Below, piece by piece: positions 25,526 to 33,848 of a stretch of 64,000 bases of DNA. The notes below the pieces were generated by a model, which saw nothing but the letters and a program-made list of their open reading frames with translations, was not told the DNA's origin and made no database searches. This stretch comes from Candidatus Thiodiazotropha sp. 'RUGA' (GTDB taxonomy: Bacteria > Pseudomonadota > Gammaproteobacteria > Chromatiales > Chromatiaceae), in assembly GCA_016842065.1 (NCBI GenBank), contig JAEPDS010000012.1, forward strand, positions 1 through 64,000, in the 5' to 3' direction. Position 1 is the first letter of the stretch. Each line of letters opens with the position of its first letter. The position numbers were made by a program, and so were the translations under genes.

Positions 25526-26560
25526 ATGAAGCTGATTAAACGATTACATCAATACCTGAACCTGTTGTGGTTGATGCTGTTTTCCGCATTAGGCTGTCTC
25601 CAGGTCACTGCATCCGAGCTAACAGATGCTGCCATTGATACCGATCAGAATGGGTATCTGCAAAAAGGGCGTGATATCTACAATTTTCACTGCTACTTCT
25701 GCCATGGCTATGCGGGAGACGCCCAGACCCTGGCGGCCAAATTCCTCAATCCGCCTCCCAGAGATTTCACTGCTTCAGATCCCAACGAGCTGACCCGTGA
25801 GCGTATGCAGCATTCCATACGTGACGGTCGTCCTGACACTGCCATGAAACCTTTCAAAGGTATTCTTACGGACCAGGAGATAGAGGCGGTTACCCGGTAT
25901 GTGCGCGCTGCATTCATCGTCGGTAAGCTACCGAATACCCGCTATCATACAGTTGAAAACGGTTGGTACGATCATCAGCGTTTTCGTAACAGCTACCCCT
26001 TTGCCACCGGTGAGATTCCCCTGGACACGCCGGTCGGCTCCTTGAGCGAAAATCAGCAGCAGGGGCTGAGGGTCTACCTCAGTAGCTGTATCAGCTGTCA
26101 TGACAGGTCTCAGGTTGACGATCCAACCGTCACCTGGGAATCGGTCGCCATCTCCTATCCAAGACTTGGATTTAAGACGGGTGACAGTCTGCTGCCACCC
26201 GATGCCCAATCCGGCGCCAGCCCTTTTGCCAAACACGATATTGCACCCTCCATTTCCGATTTGACCTCCACTGAGCAACTCGGCGAGACACTATTCCAGC
26301 AGAACTGTGCCTTTTGCCACGCTGCAGACGGTACAGGTAAAAACTGGATCGGCACTTTTCTAAGACCCCATCCGCGGGATTTGACCGATCCAAAGATCAT
26401 GACCAATTTGAGCAGCGAGCAAATCAAATTGGTTATACGCAACGGTCTCGTAGGTACATCGATGCCGGCCTGGAAATCGGTGCTGACCGATGCACAGATC
26501 GATGCGCTAGTTCATTATATTCATCGTGCATTTCACCCACTGGCCGGGTTAGCTGATTGA
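25526..26560 (+). CDS. Triheme c-type cytochrome made of class I-like domains
   Basis: 344 residues with a signal peptide (MKLIKRLHQYLNLLWLMLFS) and three CXXCH motifs: CYFCH, CISCH and CAFCH. The first and third lie in class I cytochrome c folds (GRDIYNFHCYFCHGYAGDA, then QNCAFCHAADGTG with later PHPRDLTDP and IRNGLVGTSMPAW, where Met is the likely sixth ligand). It is periplasmic. Its 3' end overlaps the convergent triheme gene at 26533 by 28 bp. It and its convergent neighbour are probably electron shuttles of the adjacent locus. Confidence 0.85.
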   Translation: MKLIKRLHQYLNLLWLMLFSALGCLQVTASELTDAAIDTDQNGYLQKGRDIYNFHCYFCHGYAGDAQTLAAKFLNPPPRDFTASDPNELTRERMQHSIRDGRPDTAMKPFKGILTDQEIEAVTRYVRAAFIVGKLPNTRYHTVENGWYDHQRFRNSYPFATGEIPLDTPVGSLSENQQQGLRVYLSSCISCHDRSQVDDPTVTWESVAISYPRLGFKTGDSLLPPDAQSGASPFAKHDIAPSISDLTSTEQLGETLFQQNCAFCHAADGTGKNWIGTFLRPHPRDLTDPKIMTNLSSEQIKLVIRNGLVGTSMPAWKSVLTDAQIDALVHYIHRAFHPLAGLAD

Positions 26561-27558
26561 GTTCTGGATGCGCCAGGCCGGATGAACACTTGGTATACAT
26601 ACTCCACGATATCAGCGATCTGCTGTGCCGATAGCACCTTTTCCCATGCTGGCATATCAGTTCCCCGAGTCCCTTCGGCGATGGCGGTGTAAAGTCTCGG
26701 CCTGTTCAAGGTGTGGCGCGCCGCATCGTGTTGAAAATTTCGTGGTTTGGGTAGAATGAAATAGGCGCGGGGACCCTTGCCGTCACCCTTGACGCCATGG
26801 CAGGCAGCACAATTCTGCAGGTAATACCGTTGTCCTCTGGATGCATCGCCTGAGAGATCCTGGTCAAGTTGTTTTTCCATCTCTTGTGCAATTTTTATGT
26901 TGATATCTTCAATCTTATCTGTTTGCTTGCCACGTTCTGACATGAAAGCCTGTCTTACGTAGTTGACCACCTGTGATATGTCATGATCACTCAATTGAGA
27001 TGCAAAGCCTGGCATCGCTGTATCGGCCTTACCGTATCGCACTACTTTCAACATGTGATCAAGGGAGAGTTGCTCGGCAGTTCCAGGAACTGTGAAGTTT
27101 CTCGGTGGCGGCTTGAGATTGGTTAGTGTCCAACGGGCACCGCTGCCATCGTCACCGTGACAGACAGAACAGTTTTCAGCATACAGGCGCCGACCCTGTT
27201 CACCCTCTTCAACTGTTGTTGGCCGCATCATGGTGATGGTTATGTAATCAACGATTCCTATTATCTGTTCGCTTGTTAGCTGATTTTTCCAGCCTACCAT
27301 GGCAGTACCGGGGCGGCCTTCTGTTATTGAGTTGATCATGCGATCACGGTTCAACTCAACCGCTGACTGAGGAGAGGAAAAATCTCTTGGTGGCGGGATC
27401 ATGCTGCCACGTGCGCGGCTCTTCCCATCTCCCCGGTCACCGTGACAGACAGAACAGTATTCTGCATAGAGCCCGGCTGCATCTACCACTTTTCCCATTG
27501 CAAGAGAGTGGGCAGACAGCAGGGTTAGAAAAAGTACTACAACAATTCTTTGTCTCAT
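26533..27558 (-). CDS. Triheme c-type cytochrome with three tandem class I domains
   Basis: The ATG at 27558 gives 341 residues and a signal peptide (MRQRIVVVLFLTLLSAHSLA). Three near-identical modules each begin with a heme site (EYCSVCHGDRGDGKS, ENCSVCHGDDGSG, QNCAACHGVKGDGKG), continue with PPPRNF/PKPRNF, and carry a later Met in GTAMVGW, DTAMPGF or GTDMPAW as likely axial ligand. It has a predicted sigma-54 promoter at 27613-27628 and shares its control region with the large rightward operon. It is probably a high-potential periplasmic electron carrier of the conduit. Confidence 0.88.
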   Translation of the reverse strand: MRQRIVVVLFLTLLSAHSLAMGKVVDAAGLYAEYCSVCHGDRGDGKSRARGSMIPPPRDFSSPQSAVELNRDRMINSITEGRPGTAMVGWKNQLTSEQIIGIVDYITITMMRPTTVEEGEQGRRLYAENCSVCHGDDGSGARWTLTNLKPPPRNFTVPGTAEQLSLDHMLKVVRYGKADTAMPGFASQLSDHDISQVVNYVRQAFMSERGKQTDKIEDINIKIAQEMEKQLDQDLSGDASRGQRYYLQNCAACHGVKGDGKGPRAYFILPKPRNFQHDAARHTLNRPRLYTAIAEGTRGTDMPAWEKVLSAQQIADIVEYVYQVFIRPGASRTQSANPASG

Positions 27559-27612
27559 CTTGATATAAACGTTTCGCAAAGAAGATTATTCACAACGCAT
27601 CAAAACATTCAT

Positions 27613-27628
27613 TGCAAAAAACGAACCA
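27613..27628 (-). promoter_or_regulatory. Sigma-54 promoter (leftward)
   Basis: On the minus strand TGGTTCGTTTTTTGCA matches the sigma-54 consensus TGGCACG-N4-TTGCA: GG and GC are separated by exactly ten bases. Predicted start about 27601, giving a leader of some 43 nt before the triheme gene. Confidence 0.65.
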
Positions 27629-27733
27629 GGCATTGTTCGAGGTGATTGCTCCTTGATATGTCCGTAAAAATGAAGAAATCAAACTGTTTTGGATAGCGTC
27701 GGCCATCACGGGAAATTAGTGATTATCAATTTT

Positions 27734-27747
27734 CGGAATCTATTCCG
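27734..27747. promoter_or_regulatory. Palindrome between two divergent sigma-54 promoters, possible activator site
   Basis: CGGAAT-CT-ATTCCG is a perfect inverted repeat roughly midway between the promoters at 27613-27628 and 27836-27851, about 100-120 bp upstream of each. That is the expected place for an enhancer-binding protein such as the NtrC-type regulator encoded at 43796. Flanking TTT and GGGAAA extend the symmetry partly. Confidence 0.45.
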
Positions 27748-27835
27748 GGAAATGAGAAAAATTTCACGCCATTTACGCCGTGCAAATCGCAGGTTTCATC
27801 TTTAATCCCCTGAAAGTAATGACTAATCGAATGAT

Positions 27836-27851
27836 TGGCGCAGTTATTGCT
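27836..27851 (+). promoter_or_regulatory. Sigma-54 promoter of the large cytochrome operon
   Basis: TGGCGCAGTTATTGCT fits TGGCRCR-N4-TTGCW with correct GG-N10-GC spacing. Predicted start about 27862, 45 nt before the tetraheme gene at 27907. Confidence 0.75.
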
Positions 27852-27906
27852 GCCTCAAGGTACGTTTTGTGGGAATCATGTTGAATCAGAATTATGGGGA
27901 GGAGTA

Positions 27907-28746
27907 ATGAACTACAGACTCATCTTAATCGGCATCGTATCGATGCTGCTATTCGCAGCCAACAGCCACGCGGCTGTACGGGGAAGTGATCATGACCTGT
28001 CGGCTGGAGGTACAGCGCAAGCAACTACTTCCGCCACCACCGAGGTCTGTGTTTTCTGTCATACACCTCATGGCTCCAACACCGCTGTCAGTGCGCCCTT
28101 GTGGAACAAAGCGAGTCCTGCAACCGCCTACACGCGCTACTCTGATCTGGGGACCGCAACCCTCGATGGGTCAGAAGTTACCGTCGGATCAGTATCCCTG
28201 GCGTGTCTATCCTGTCATGACGGGACCCAGGCTATGGATGTGGTTGTCAATGCGCCTGGTTCCGGTGGCTGGACAGCAGCAGGAGCGGAACTCGATGCGG
28301 TTGCCATTTCAGCGATGGCAAACACAGGCGGTGCACCCATTCCCATGTTGGGTACCGATCTGAGAAATGACCATCCGATCAGTATTGCCTATGCCGGTGG
28401 TGGTTGTGGTGTGGGTGTTGATCCCTGCACACCTTCCACGGGTGCAACTGCCGACACTGACTTCAATGATGCACAGCACGCCACCATTAATGGCAACAGT
28501 CAGTGGTGGATCGATGTGGCCTCATTCGATAGCACGGGTGATGGTATCCGCGATGCGACAGGTACCGCTGACACCCGTGAAAAATCTGACATGATTCTCT
28601 ATACCCGGGACTTCACCGGTGTTGATGGACCATCTGTGGAGTGCGGGAGTTGTCATGATCCCCATGAAGATAGCGCACGACCAGTCAGCTTTCTGCGTAT
28701 TGCCAATACAAACAGTGATGTCTGTCTGGCATGTCACATCAAGTGA
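27907..28746 (+). CDS. OmcE-like tetraheme c-type cytochrome (doubled CXXCH family)
   Basis: The start at ATG 27907 follows GGGGAGGAG; upstream codons would overlap the sigma-54 promoter. The product has 279 residues with a signal peptide (MNYRLILIGIVSMLLFAANS). Four heme sites follow: CVFCHTPHGS (from residue 48), CLSCHDGTQ, CGSCHDPHED and the C-terminal CLACHIK. The pattern HDLS, CVFCHTPHG, PLWN, CLSCHDGT, NDHPIS, CxSCHDPH, CLACH is the doubled-CXXCH family that includes the Geobacter tetraheme filament protein OmcE. The same module begins the 11-heme protein at 36759. It is the first gene of the operon and is followed by a chaperone and a barrel. A secreted, possibly polymerising electron conductor is the best guess. 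Confidence 0.85.
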   Translation: MNYRLILIGIVSMLLFAANSHAAVRGSDHDLSAGGTAQATTSATTEVCVFCHTPHGSNTAVSAPLWNKASPATAYTRYSDLGTATLDGSEVTVGSVSLACLSCHDGTQAMDVVVNAPGSGGWTAAGAELDAVAISAMANTGGAPIPMLGTDLRNDHPISIAYAGGGCGVGVDPCTPSTGATADTDFNDAQHATINGNSQWWIDVASFDSTGDGIRDATGTADTREKSDMILYTRDFTGVDGPSVECGSCHDPHEDSARPVSFLRIANTNSDVCLACHIK

Positions 28747-28758
28747 TGCCAGCTAGTC

Positions 28759-29895
28759 ATGAGTAACATAGATCACAGAAGTGGGCTAGGTGTGGGGGCG
28801 GTGGTAACCGCCGGAGAATTGCAATGGCGGTTATCCTCAGCCCCGTGTTTTGCAGAGTCTCAGGGCGATCACTCCCGTGGTCTGACAGTGATCATCGTCC
28901 TGCTGATGCTGACTATCGGTCTTTTTCCAGGTTCAGTGCATACAGCGGAGGGTGAGAGTAAAGCTGATCAGGTTTTTGCCACCGTGAATGGTGAATCCAT
29001 TCAGTTATCTACCTATCGCTCTATTCTGCATATGGGGGCGCGACAACGGTTTTACCATGGTCAGCCCCCTGCGGAGGAACTCAAGGCCTACAGGAAGGAG
29101 GTAGGGGAGCAGTTGGTGGAAGAGATGGTGCTTCACCAGGAAGCACTGCGGCGTGGAATCGAAGCCAACTCAGAACGTGTCAAACATGAAGTGGAAAAAA
29201 ATATCAAACGCTTGCAAACACAAACCGGGTGGCAGGACGCAAAAAATAAAATGTTGCCCATTCTGCAAGAGGGATTGGCGCGAAACGACAGGATCAGGCA
29301 ACTTCAGGATCAGTTCAGGAGTGAGGTAACGCTGCCTGACGAAACTGAATTGGAAACTTTTTATCAAGCCAATCTCGATAAGTTCACATCACCACCACAG
29401 ACACGCATTTCAATGATTTTACTCAAGGTGCCACCCTGGGGAGGCGCCGACCAATGGCGCACAAAGCGAGATGAGCTTACGCAGATAAAACATAAAATAA
29501 CTAAGGGAATGGAATTTAGTGAGGCTGCGAAGCGTTATTCCAATGATGGTTCAGCCAGCAGTGGTGGCGACATGGGCTATCTGCATCAGGGAATGCTTGG
29601 GACGCAAGCTGAACAAGCAATCTCCAAACTGGGGATCGGTGAAATTTCGGATCCGATAACCCTGCTGGAAGGGGTTGCTCTGTTTCACCTGATTGAAAGA
29701 TCGGATGCGCGTATAAATCCATTGGAACAGGTTCGTCAACGCGCTGTAGATCTGTTGATGAGAGAGCGTCGTGAAACTGTTGTTTCAGAGCAGAAAAGAC
29801 GCTTACGCATTAAAGCGGATATCCATTATTTGGTCCCTGATTACTATGAACAACGGCAGGAGGTGAGGGGCCGTAGTAATAAGAACAAATCTTGA
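28759..29895 (+). CDS. Parvulin-type peptidyl-prolyl isomerase (SurA/PrsA-like chaperone)
   Basis: 378 residues. A hydrophobic signal segment lies at about residues 42-61 (GLTVIIVLLMLTIGLFPGS); the long N-terminal extension suggests that the real start may be downstream of 28759. The SurA N-domain-like part starts with VFATVNGESIQLSTYRSIL. A parvulin domain at about residues 205-310 contains TRISMILLKVP, AAKRYSNDGSASSGGDMGYL and IGEISDPI. It is periplasmic and would help fold the cytochromes or the outer-membrane barrel encoded on either side, 12 and 36 bp away. Confidence 0.88.
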   Translation: MSNIDHRSGLGVGAVVTAGELQWRLSSAPCFAESQGDHSRGLTVIIVLLMLTIGLFPGSVHTAEGESKADQVFATVNGESIQLSTYRSILHMGARQRFYHGQPPAEELKAYRKEVGEQLVEEMVLHQEALRRGIEANSERVKHEVEKNIKRLQTQTGWQDAKNKMLPILQEGLARNDRIRQLQDQFRSEVTLPDETELETFYQANLDKFTSPPQTRISMILLKVPPWGGADQWRTKRDELTQIKHKITKGMEFSEAAKRYSNDGSASSGGDMGYLHQGMLGTQAEQAISKLGIGEISDPITLLEGVALFHLIERSDARINPLEQVRQRAVDLLMRERRETVVSEQKRRLRIKADIHYLVPDYYEQRQEVRGRSNKNKS

Positions 29896-29931
29896 TCGGG
29901 AACATCGTAAAGCGATGGCCGAGTCCAGGTG

Positions 29932-31710
29932 ATGAAAAAAGGTGGGCTGTTGATCTTGTTTACGGGAACACTCATTACGACGACCGGGGAGGTTCATACT
30001 ACTGAATTTAATCAGTCAGGTGCCATTCTATCCGGTAGTTTAGGAATGCGATTCCGCGAAGTGATTCCTGATTCCGGCAAGTCATCCTTTCATCGTGCTT
30101 ACACCGGTGAGGTGATGGCGCGAAACCACATCTGGATGCCCTGGTTTGGGAATTGGAAAGGGAGATTGTTATCGAGTTGGGAGAATAAGGAAAATGGTCG
30201 TGAGACTGAAAATCAAATTCTCTCTGGTGCGGCTGAAGTCAATCTGTTTCATTTGAGTAAGTTTCCGTTTTCCGCATTTGTTGATGTCAAGGACAGTCGA
30301 ATCGATGACAGTGAACAACTCGAACCTGGTCGAGAGGAACGACTGACTCGCTTAGGCTTGCGTCAATCCTATTCACCGGAATTGGGTGGTATGAACGCCA
30401 CCCTCAATTTATTTCATGACGATCGCAAGGATTTACTGACTGGCGATACAGAAAAGAGTACACGTGGAATAGTAAGCGGTTATATGCATCGGGGCTCTCA
30501 TCGCATAACGACACTCATGGTGGCGAATGATCGGAGCAGGAGCCTGGTTACGGATCGTCATAAGGATTGGCAGTCGGATCTGACACATAGCTACAATCCG
30601 ATGAGTAATTTCAGCTTGATCACAAGTCTCGGTGTCAGTGGAAGTGATACCGAAGATATTTTGGGAGAGAGTGAGTCATCTCAGAAAAGAGTGGCTACAA
30701 ACTTGATGTGGAGAGCAACAACACTGCCAGTGACATTACGTAGCGACATTTATTTCAAGTCGCTTGATACCAGCTCGGCTTCCAACATAGATAAAGAGGA
30801 GAATGAGACAAGAGGTAATCTCTCATTGACCTATCTGCCGTATGATCGTTGGCGAATACGAGGTAGATTGGGGGTACTGGTACGTTCAGGTGATGTTGAT
30901 GAAGAACGCTATATTCAATCAATCACCACAGATTATACATCGAAAGTAAGTCCTCTAGGAGCATTTACTTACGGTTATGGTATTGGGACAGGATTCTCGA
31001 ATGAGATTAATACCGATGACGAAGATGAATGGATCGGTCAGGCAAGCTTTTCTCATAATCTAAATCGCACCTGGCAATATGACTGGTTTGGACCAATCGG
31101 TGCATCATTTACGTTTGGCCAGGATTTGAGTTATGAAAACTCTTCTCTTGAAGAGGATCTTGGGACATTGGTTAATAGAATCTCCTACAGTTTGAGTTCG
31201 ATCGGCGAGGATCGGTCAACAAATCTCAATCTTGTACTCTACGACTCCCGTAATTCCGGGCGCAACGATTTTGTTACCCAGAATGTAAGTGTCAATGCAA
31301 TACATAACCAACGGCTTTCCCGATATTCTGATTTCGGCATCACCTATAATGTCAATTTCACAAAGCAGCGGGGGGATAATTCTACTGTTGATGACGATGA
31401 TTTTTTTGATGTGGATAAACAATTTCGAAACGACGATACAGAATACAGCAGTCTGGAAGTATTCTTTCACAGCAATCGCTTGTTCAAGGTTCGAAATCTT
31501 CGCTTTGCCAGTCGTCTCAGAGCCTCCAGCAGATCTCTCTATCTGGACGATATGGATGAGGATCATGGTAGTGAATATTTCTGGGAGAATCGGATTGACT
31601 ACACCATCGGTAAACTCGATATCGATTTTCGAACAACCTGGGTTGAACGGCCTTCTGTGGAAAACGGAGGCACCAAGACCATTACCTTGAATGTGCGACG
31701 ACTGTTCTAA
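29932..31710 (+). CDS. Outer-membrane beta-barrel protein of a cytochrome conduit
   Basis: 592 residues from ATG 29932, with a signal peptide (MKKGGLLILFTGTLITTTGE). The remainder shows alternating hydrophobic/polar strands with acidic loops throughout (for example RISYSLSSIGEDRSTNLNLV, KLDIDFRTTWVERP) and ends in Phe (TLNVRRLF), the signal for outer-membrane insertion by Bam. Length and strand density would allow more than 20 strands. It has no CXXCH. Standing between cytochrome genes, it could be a porin sheath comparable in role to MtrB/PioB or to export barrels of filament cytochromes, although I see no direct MtrB motif. Confidence 0.8.
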   Translation: MKKGGLLILFTGTLITTTGEVHTTEFNQSGAILSGSLGMRFREVIPDSGKSSFHRAYTGEVMARNHIWMPWFGNWKGRLLSSWENKENGRETENQILSGAAEVNLFHLSKFPFSAFVDVKDSRIDDSEQLEPGREERLTRLGLRQSYSPELGGMNATLNLFHDDRKDLLTGDTEKSTRGIVSGYMHRGSHRITTLMVANDRSRSLVTDRHKDWQSDLTHSYNPMSNFSLITSLGVSGSDTEDILGESESSQKRVATNLMWRATTLPVTLRSDIYFKSLDTSSASNIDKEENETRGNLSLTYLPYDRWRIRGRLGVLVRSGDVDEERYIQSITTDYTSKVSPLGAFTYGYGIGTGFSNEINTDDEDEWIGQASFSHNLNRTWQYDWFGPIGASFTFGQDLSYENSSLEEDLGTLVNRISYSLSSIGEDRSTNLNLVLYDSRNSGRNDFVTQNVSVNAIHNQRLSRYSDFGITYNVNFTKQRGDNSTVDDDDFFDVDKQFRNDDTEYSSLEVFFHSNRLFKVRNLRFASRLRASSRSLYLDDMDEDHGSEYFWENRIDYTIGKLDIDFRTTWVERPSVENGGTKTITLNVRRLF

Positions 31711-31754
31711 TGATTGACCCTGTAGATAGCTATTCCAATTTGGAGGTGCAAGTG

Positions 31755-32153
31755 ATGCGGATAAAAAATCAAATGGTATTGTTCTTGTTTTCAATACTGT
31801 TGATATTCGCATTCATCGTCGATGACGCAAGTGCGGAGTATGGGGATGTGGTGATCAATAATTATTCTGATGAAGCCGGTATGAGACCGGTAGTTTTTCC
31901 CCATTGGTTTCACAGGATACGTTTCCGTTGCAAGGTGTGCCATGCCGATCTGGGATTCAAGTTCCAAGCCGGTGGTAACGACATTACCATGCTTAAGATA
32001 ATCGATGGCGAATACTGTGGCGCTTGTCATAATGGCGACATCGCCTGGTCGGTGGAAAATTGCAATATCTGCCACTCGGCAACACCTGGTATCAATACCC
32101 AGGTACATGAAAGCACTCTGCAAAAACTGATTGCGCCAGAAGCGGCTAAATGA
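31755..32153 (+). CDS. Triheme c7-type cytochrome, PHWFH type (copy 1)
   Basis: The start at ATG 31755 has GGAGG eight bases upstream, giving 132 residues with a signal peptide. Three heme sites are CKVCH, CGACH and CNICH, with additional histidines in FPHWFHRIRFRC. The pattern FPHWFH, RCKVCHADLGF, ITMLKIIDGEYCGACHNG, AWSVENC is the c(7)-type triheme domain also found in periplasmic shuttles and nanowire-associated proteins of metal reducers. The paralogue at 35302 is close (FPHWFHRIRFRCKVCH is identical). Periplasmic electron transfer is likely. Confidence 0.88.
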   Translation: MRIKNQMVLFLFSILLIFAFIVDDASAEYGDVVINNYSDEAGMRPVVFPHWFHRIRFRCKVCHADLGFKFQAGGNDITMLKIIDGEYCGACHNGDIAWSVENCNICHSATPGINTQVHESTLQKLIAPEAAK

Positions 32154-32166
32154 TGGAGTTGAAGTA

Positions 32167-32985
32167 ATGACGAACACCTGTGCAAGATTGCTTCTAATAC
32201 TGAGTCTTACTCATGTTATGCCGGTATTTTCGGCCGATATCTCTCCAGTAGGCAAAGTCAATGTCGATGATGTGGCAACTGATTCGAAAGCGGATTCTGC
32301 GGCGATGTCTGCTGCTGACAATGTCAAGAAAGATAGTGAAATTATTTCTACGGACGAGAAAGAGTCAGGTAAAGAAAAGGAATCACAGGAAGCACGATCA
32401 AACGTCAAACAGATTCCGCTTGATGATAAAGCTCAGGAACAGCCAACTAATACAGATGGTTTAGCAGTCATGTCGCAGAAGAAACTGGCCTATAAGCGTA
32501 GCCCAAACAGTTTCAATCGCCTGATGAAGCCGCCGTCTAAACGAAATCCACCACCAGCTAAAGATGGTATACACGATCCTGATAATGACGGTACATATGT
32601 CCTACAACCACCCAAAGACTCGTTCAGTCAACTGAGTAAGTCGAATTCAGGGAATCGTGTGGATTGGGTTGCGGCCCTGCAAAAAGGAGAAATTAATCCA
32701 CGTTATGATCGTCTTGATCCCGAAAAAGTGCCGATCATCCTCGACTTGAATATCGTACGTGAAGTCAAAGGCAGTATGCCTGATGTGGTTTATCCACATA
32801 AACAACATACAGAGTGGCTGGATTGTTCAAACTGTCATCCAGCAATTTTTATCCCCATGAAAGGGGCTAACAATATCAGCATGGCTTCGATTCTATTGGG
32901 TGAAAAATGCGGTGTATGTCATGGCAAAGTCGCATTTCCGGTTTCGGAATGCAGAAAGTGCCACTCCAAGAATAAATCGGAGTAG
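32167..32985 (+). CDS. Triheme c7-type cytochrome with long N-terminal linker (copy 1 of the DGIHDPDN type)
   Basis: 272 residues from ATG 32167. After the signal peptide comes a charged, low-complexity stretch of about 100 residues rich in Asp, Ser, Lys and Glu, then KDGIHDPDNDG, and a C-terminal c7 domain with CSNCH, CGVCH and CRKCH plus the ligand histidines in YPHKQHTEWLDCSNCHPA. The downstream paralogue at 34735 shares the DGIHDPDN and HTEWLDCSNCH signatures but lacks the long linker. The linker may bridge the periplasm. Confidence 0.85.
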   Translation: MTNTCARLLLILSLTHVMPVFSADISPVGKVNVDDVATDSKADSAAMSAADNVKKDSEIISTDEKESGKEKESQEARSNVKQIPLDDKAQEQPTNTDGLAVMSQKKLAYKRSPNSFNRLMKPPSKRNPPPAKDGIHDPDNDGTYVLQPPKDSFSQLSKSNSGNRVDWVAALQKGEINPRYDRLDPEKVPIILDLNIVREVKGSMPDVVYPHKQHTEWLDCSNCHPAIFIPMKGANNISMASILLGEKCGVCHGKVAFPVSECRKCHSKNKSE

Positions 32986-32988
32986 TGA

Positions 32989-33831
32989 ATGTACTTGCGC
33001 AGCATGATGATCAGTGTAAAGGTGGTTACAATACTATCCATGCCTGCAACTATTCATGCTGAAGTTGATTCTGAGAAACAGGGCGCTGACCTTATTAAGC
33101 GCAAAGCGCAACTCGGATACCAGATGCTGGATCAACTCGATACAGATAAGGCGAAACAGCTGAAAGCAACTCTAACAAAAATGGTATCACCATCGAATGT
33201 TAAAAGCATAGATTTACATCTGCAAAGTATGGACAGGCTATTGGCTCAGATAGCAGAGCTCTACAGACAACGACATGACCGCAAAACACTACAGAAGCAA
33301 CTAGAAAAATCACGATATATCCAAAGCCGTGAGGAGATAATGACTCTGGTGGAAACATTTGAACATAGCGCCAAAAAAAAGCAGAGCGAAGTGGATTCGT
33401 TTCCACTGATTAACCAGGACTTTGTTGATCAACTGGCGCACGCTGAGTCTCTTGCAGACGCAGGTGACTACAGTCAAGCAATTACCGTTTTGAGTAAGGC
33501 AAAAAACAAGGTGATTCAAGCGATAGCCATGATCAATAAAAATCGCACAATAGAGTACAAGCTTGTATTTGAGTCTGTAGCAGAAGAGTACGAATATGAG
33601 TTGCGCCGTTATGCCAGTCAGAAAATGTTACTGCAACTTGCGATTCACGAAAAAAAACCGGATTCAGGTAGAGTGCAAAAGATAGAACAAGACCTGGCAA
33701 TTGCTGACGCTCTACACCTGGAGGCACGTACTCATGCACAATTGGAACGGTATCATGAGGCCTTGAGCAGTCAGGAGATGGCTGTCGGTAAACTTAACTC
33801 AGTTTTACGACTGATGGGCTACTTCTTTTAA
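32989..33831 (+). CDS. Exported helical protein of unknown function, paralogue 1
   Basis: 280 residues with a signal peptide (MISVKVVTILSMPATIHA) and an almost entirely helical, coiled-coil-like remainder. No cysteines for heme. The signature VFESVAEEYEYELRRY at about residues 185-205 corresponds to KFASSEEEYVYELDRN in the next gene, so the two are paralogues. TPR-like helix pairs (LADAGDYSQAITVLSKA) are visible. The position between two pairs of c7 cytochromes suggests a scaffold that spaces or positions them; function otherwise unknown. Confidence 0.6.
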   Translation: MYLRSMMISVKVVTILSMPATIHAEVDSEKQGADLIKRKAQLGYQMLDQLDTDKAKQLKATLTKMVSPSNVKSIDLHLQSMDRLLAQIAELYRQRHDRKTLQKQLEKSRYIQSREEIMTLVETFEHSAKKKQSEVDSFPLINQDFVDQLAHAESLADAGDYSQAITVLSKAKNKVIQAIAMINKNRTIEYKLVFESVAEEYEYELRRYASQKMLLQLAIHEKKPDSGRVQKIEQDLAIADALHLEARTHAQLERYHEALSSQEMAVGKLNSVLRLMGYFF

Positions 33832-33848
33832 CACAAGAGGATAACGTT

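Noticed and set aside
29932-31710. Direct assignment of the barrel as MtrB/PioB
   Set aside because: The barrel is adjacent to cytochromes but I could not see the N-terminal CxxC-type or other MtrB family marks, and no decaheme MtrA-type partner is present.
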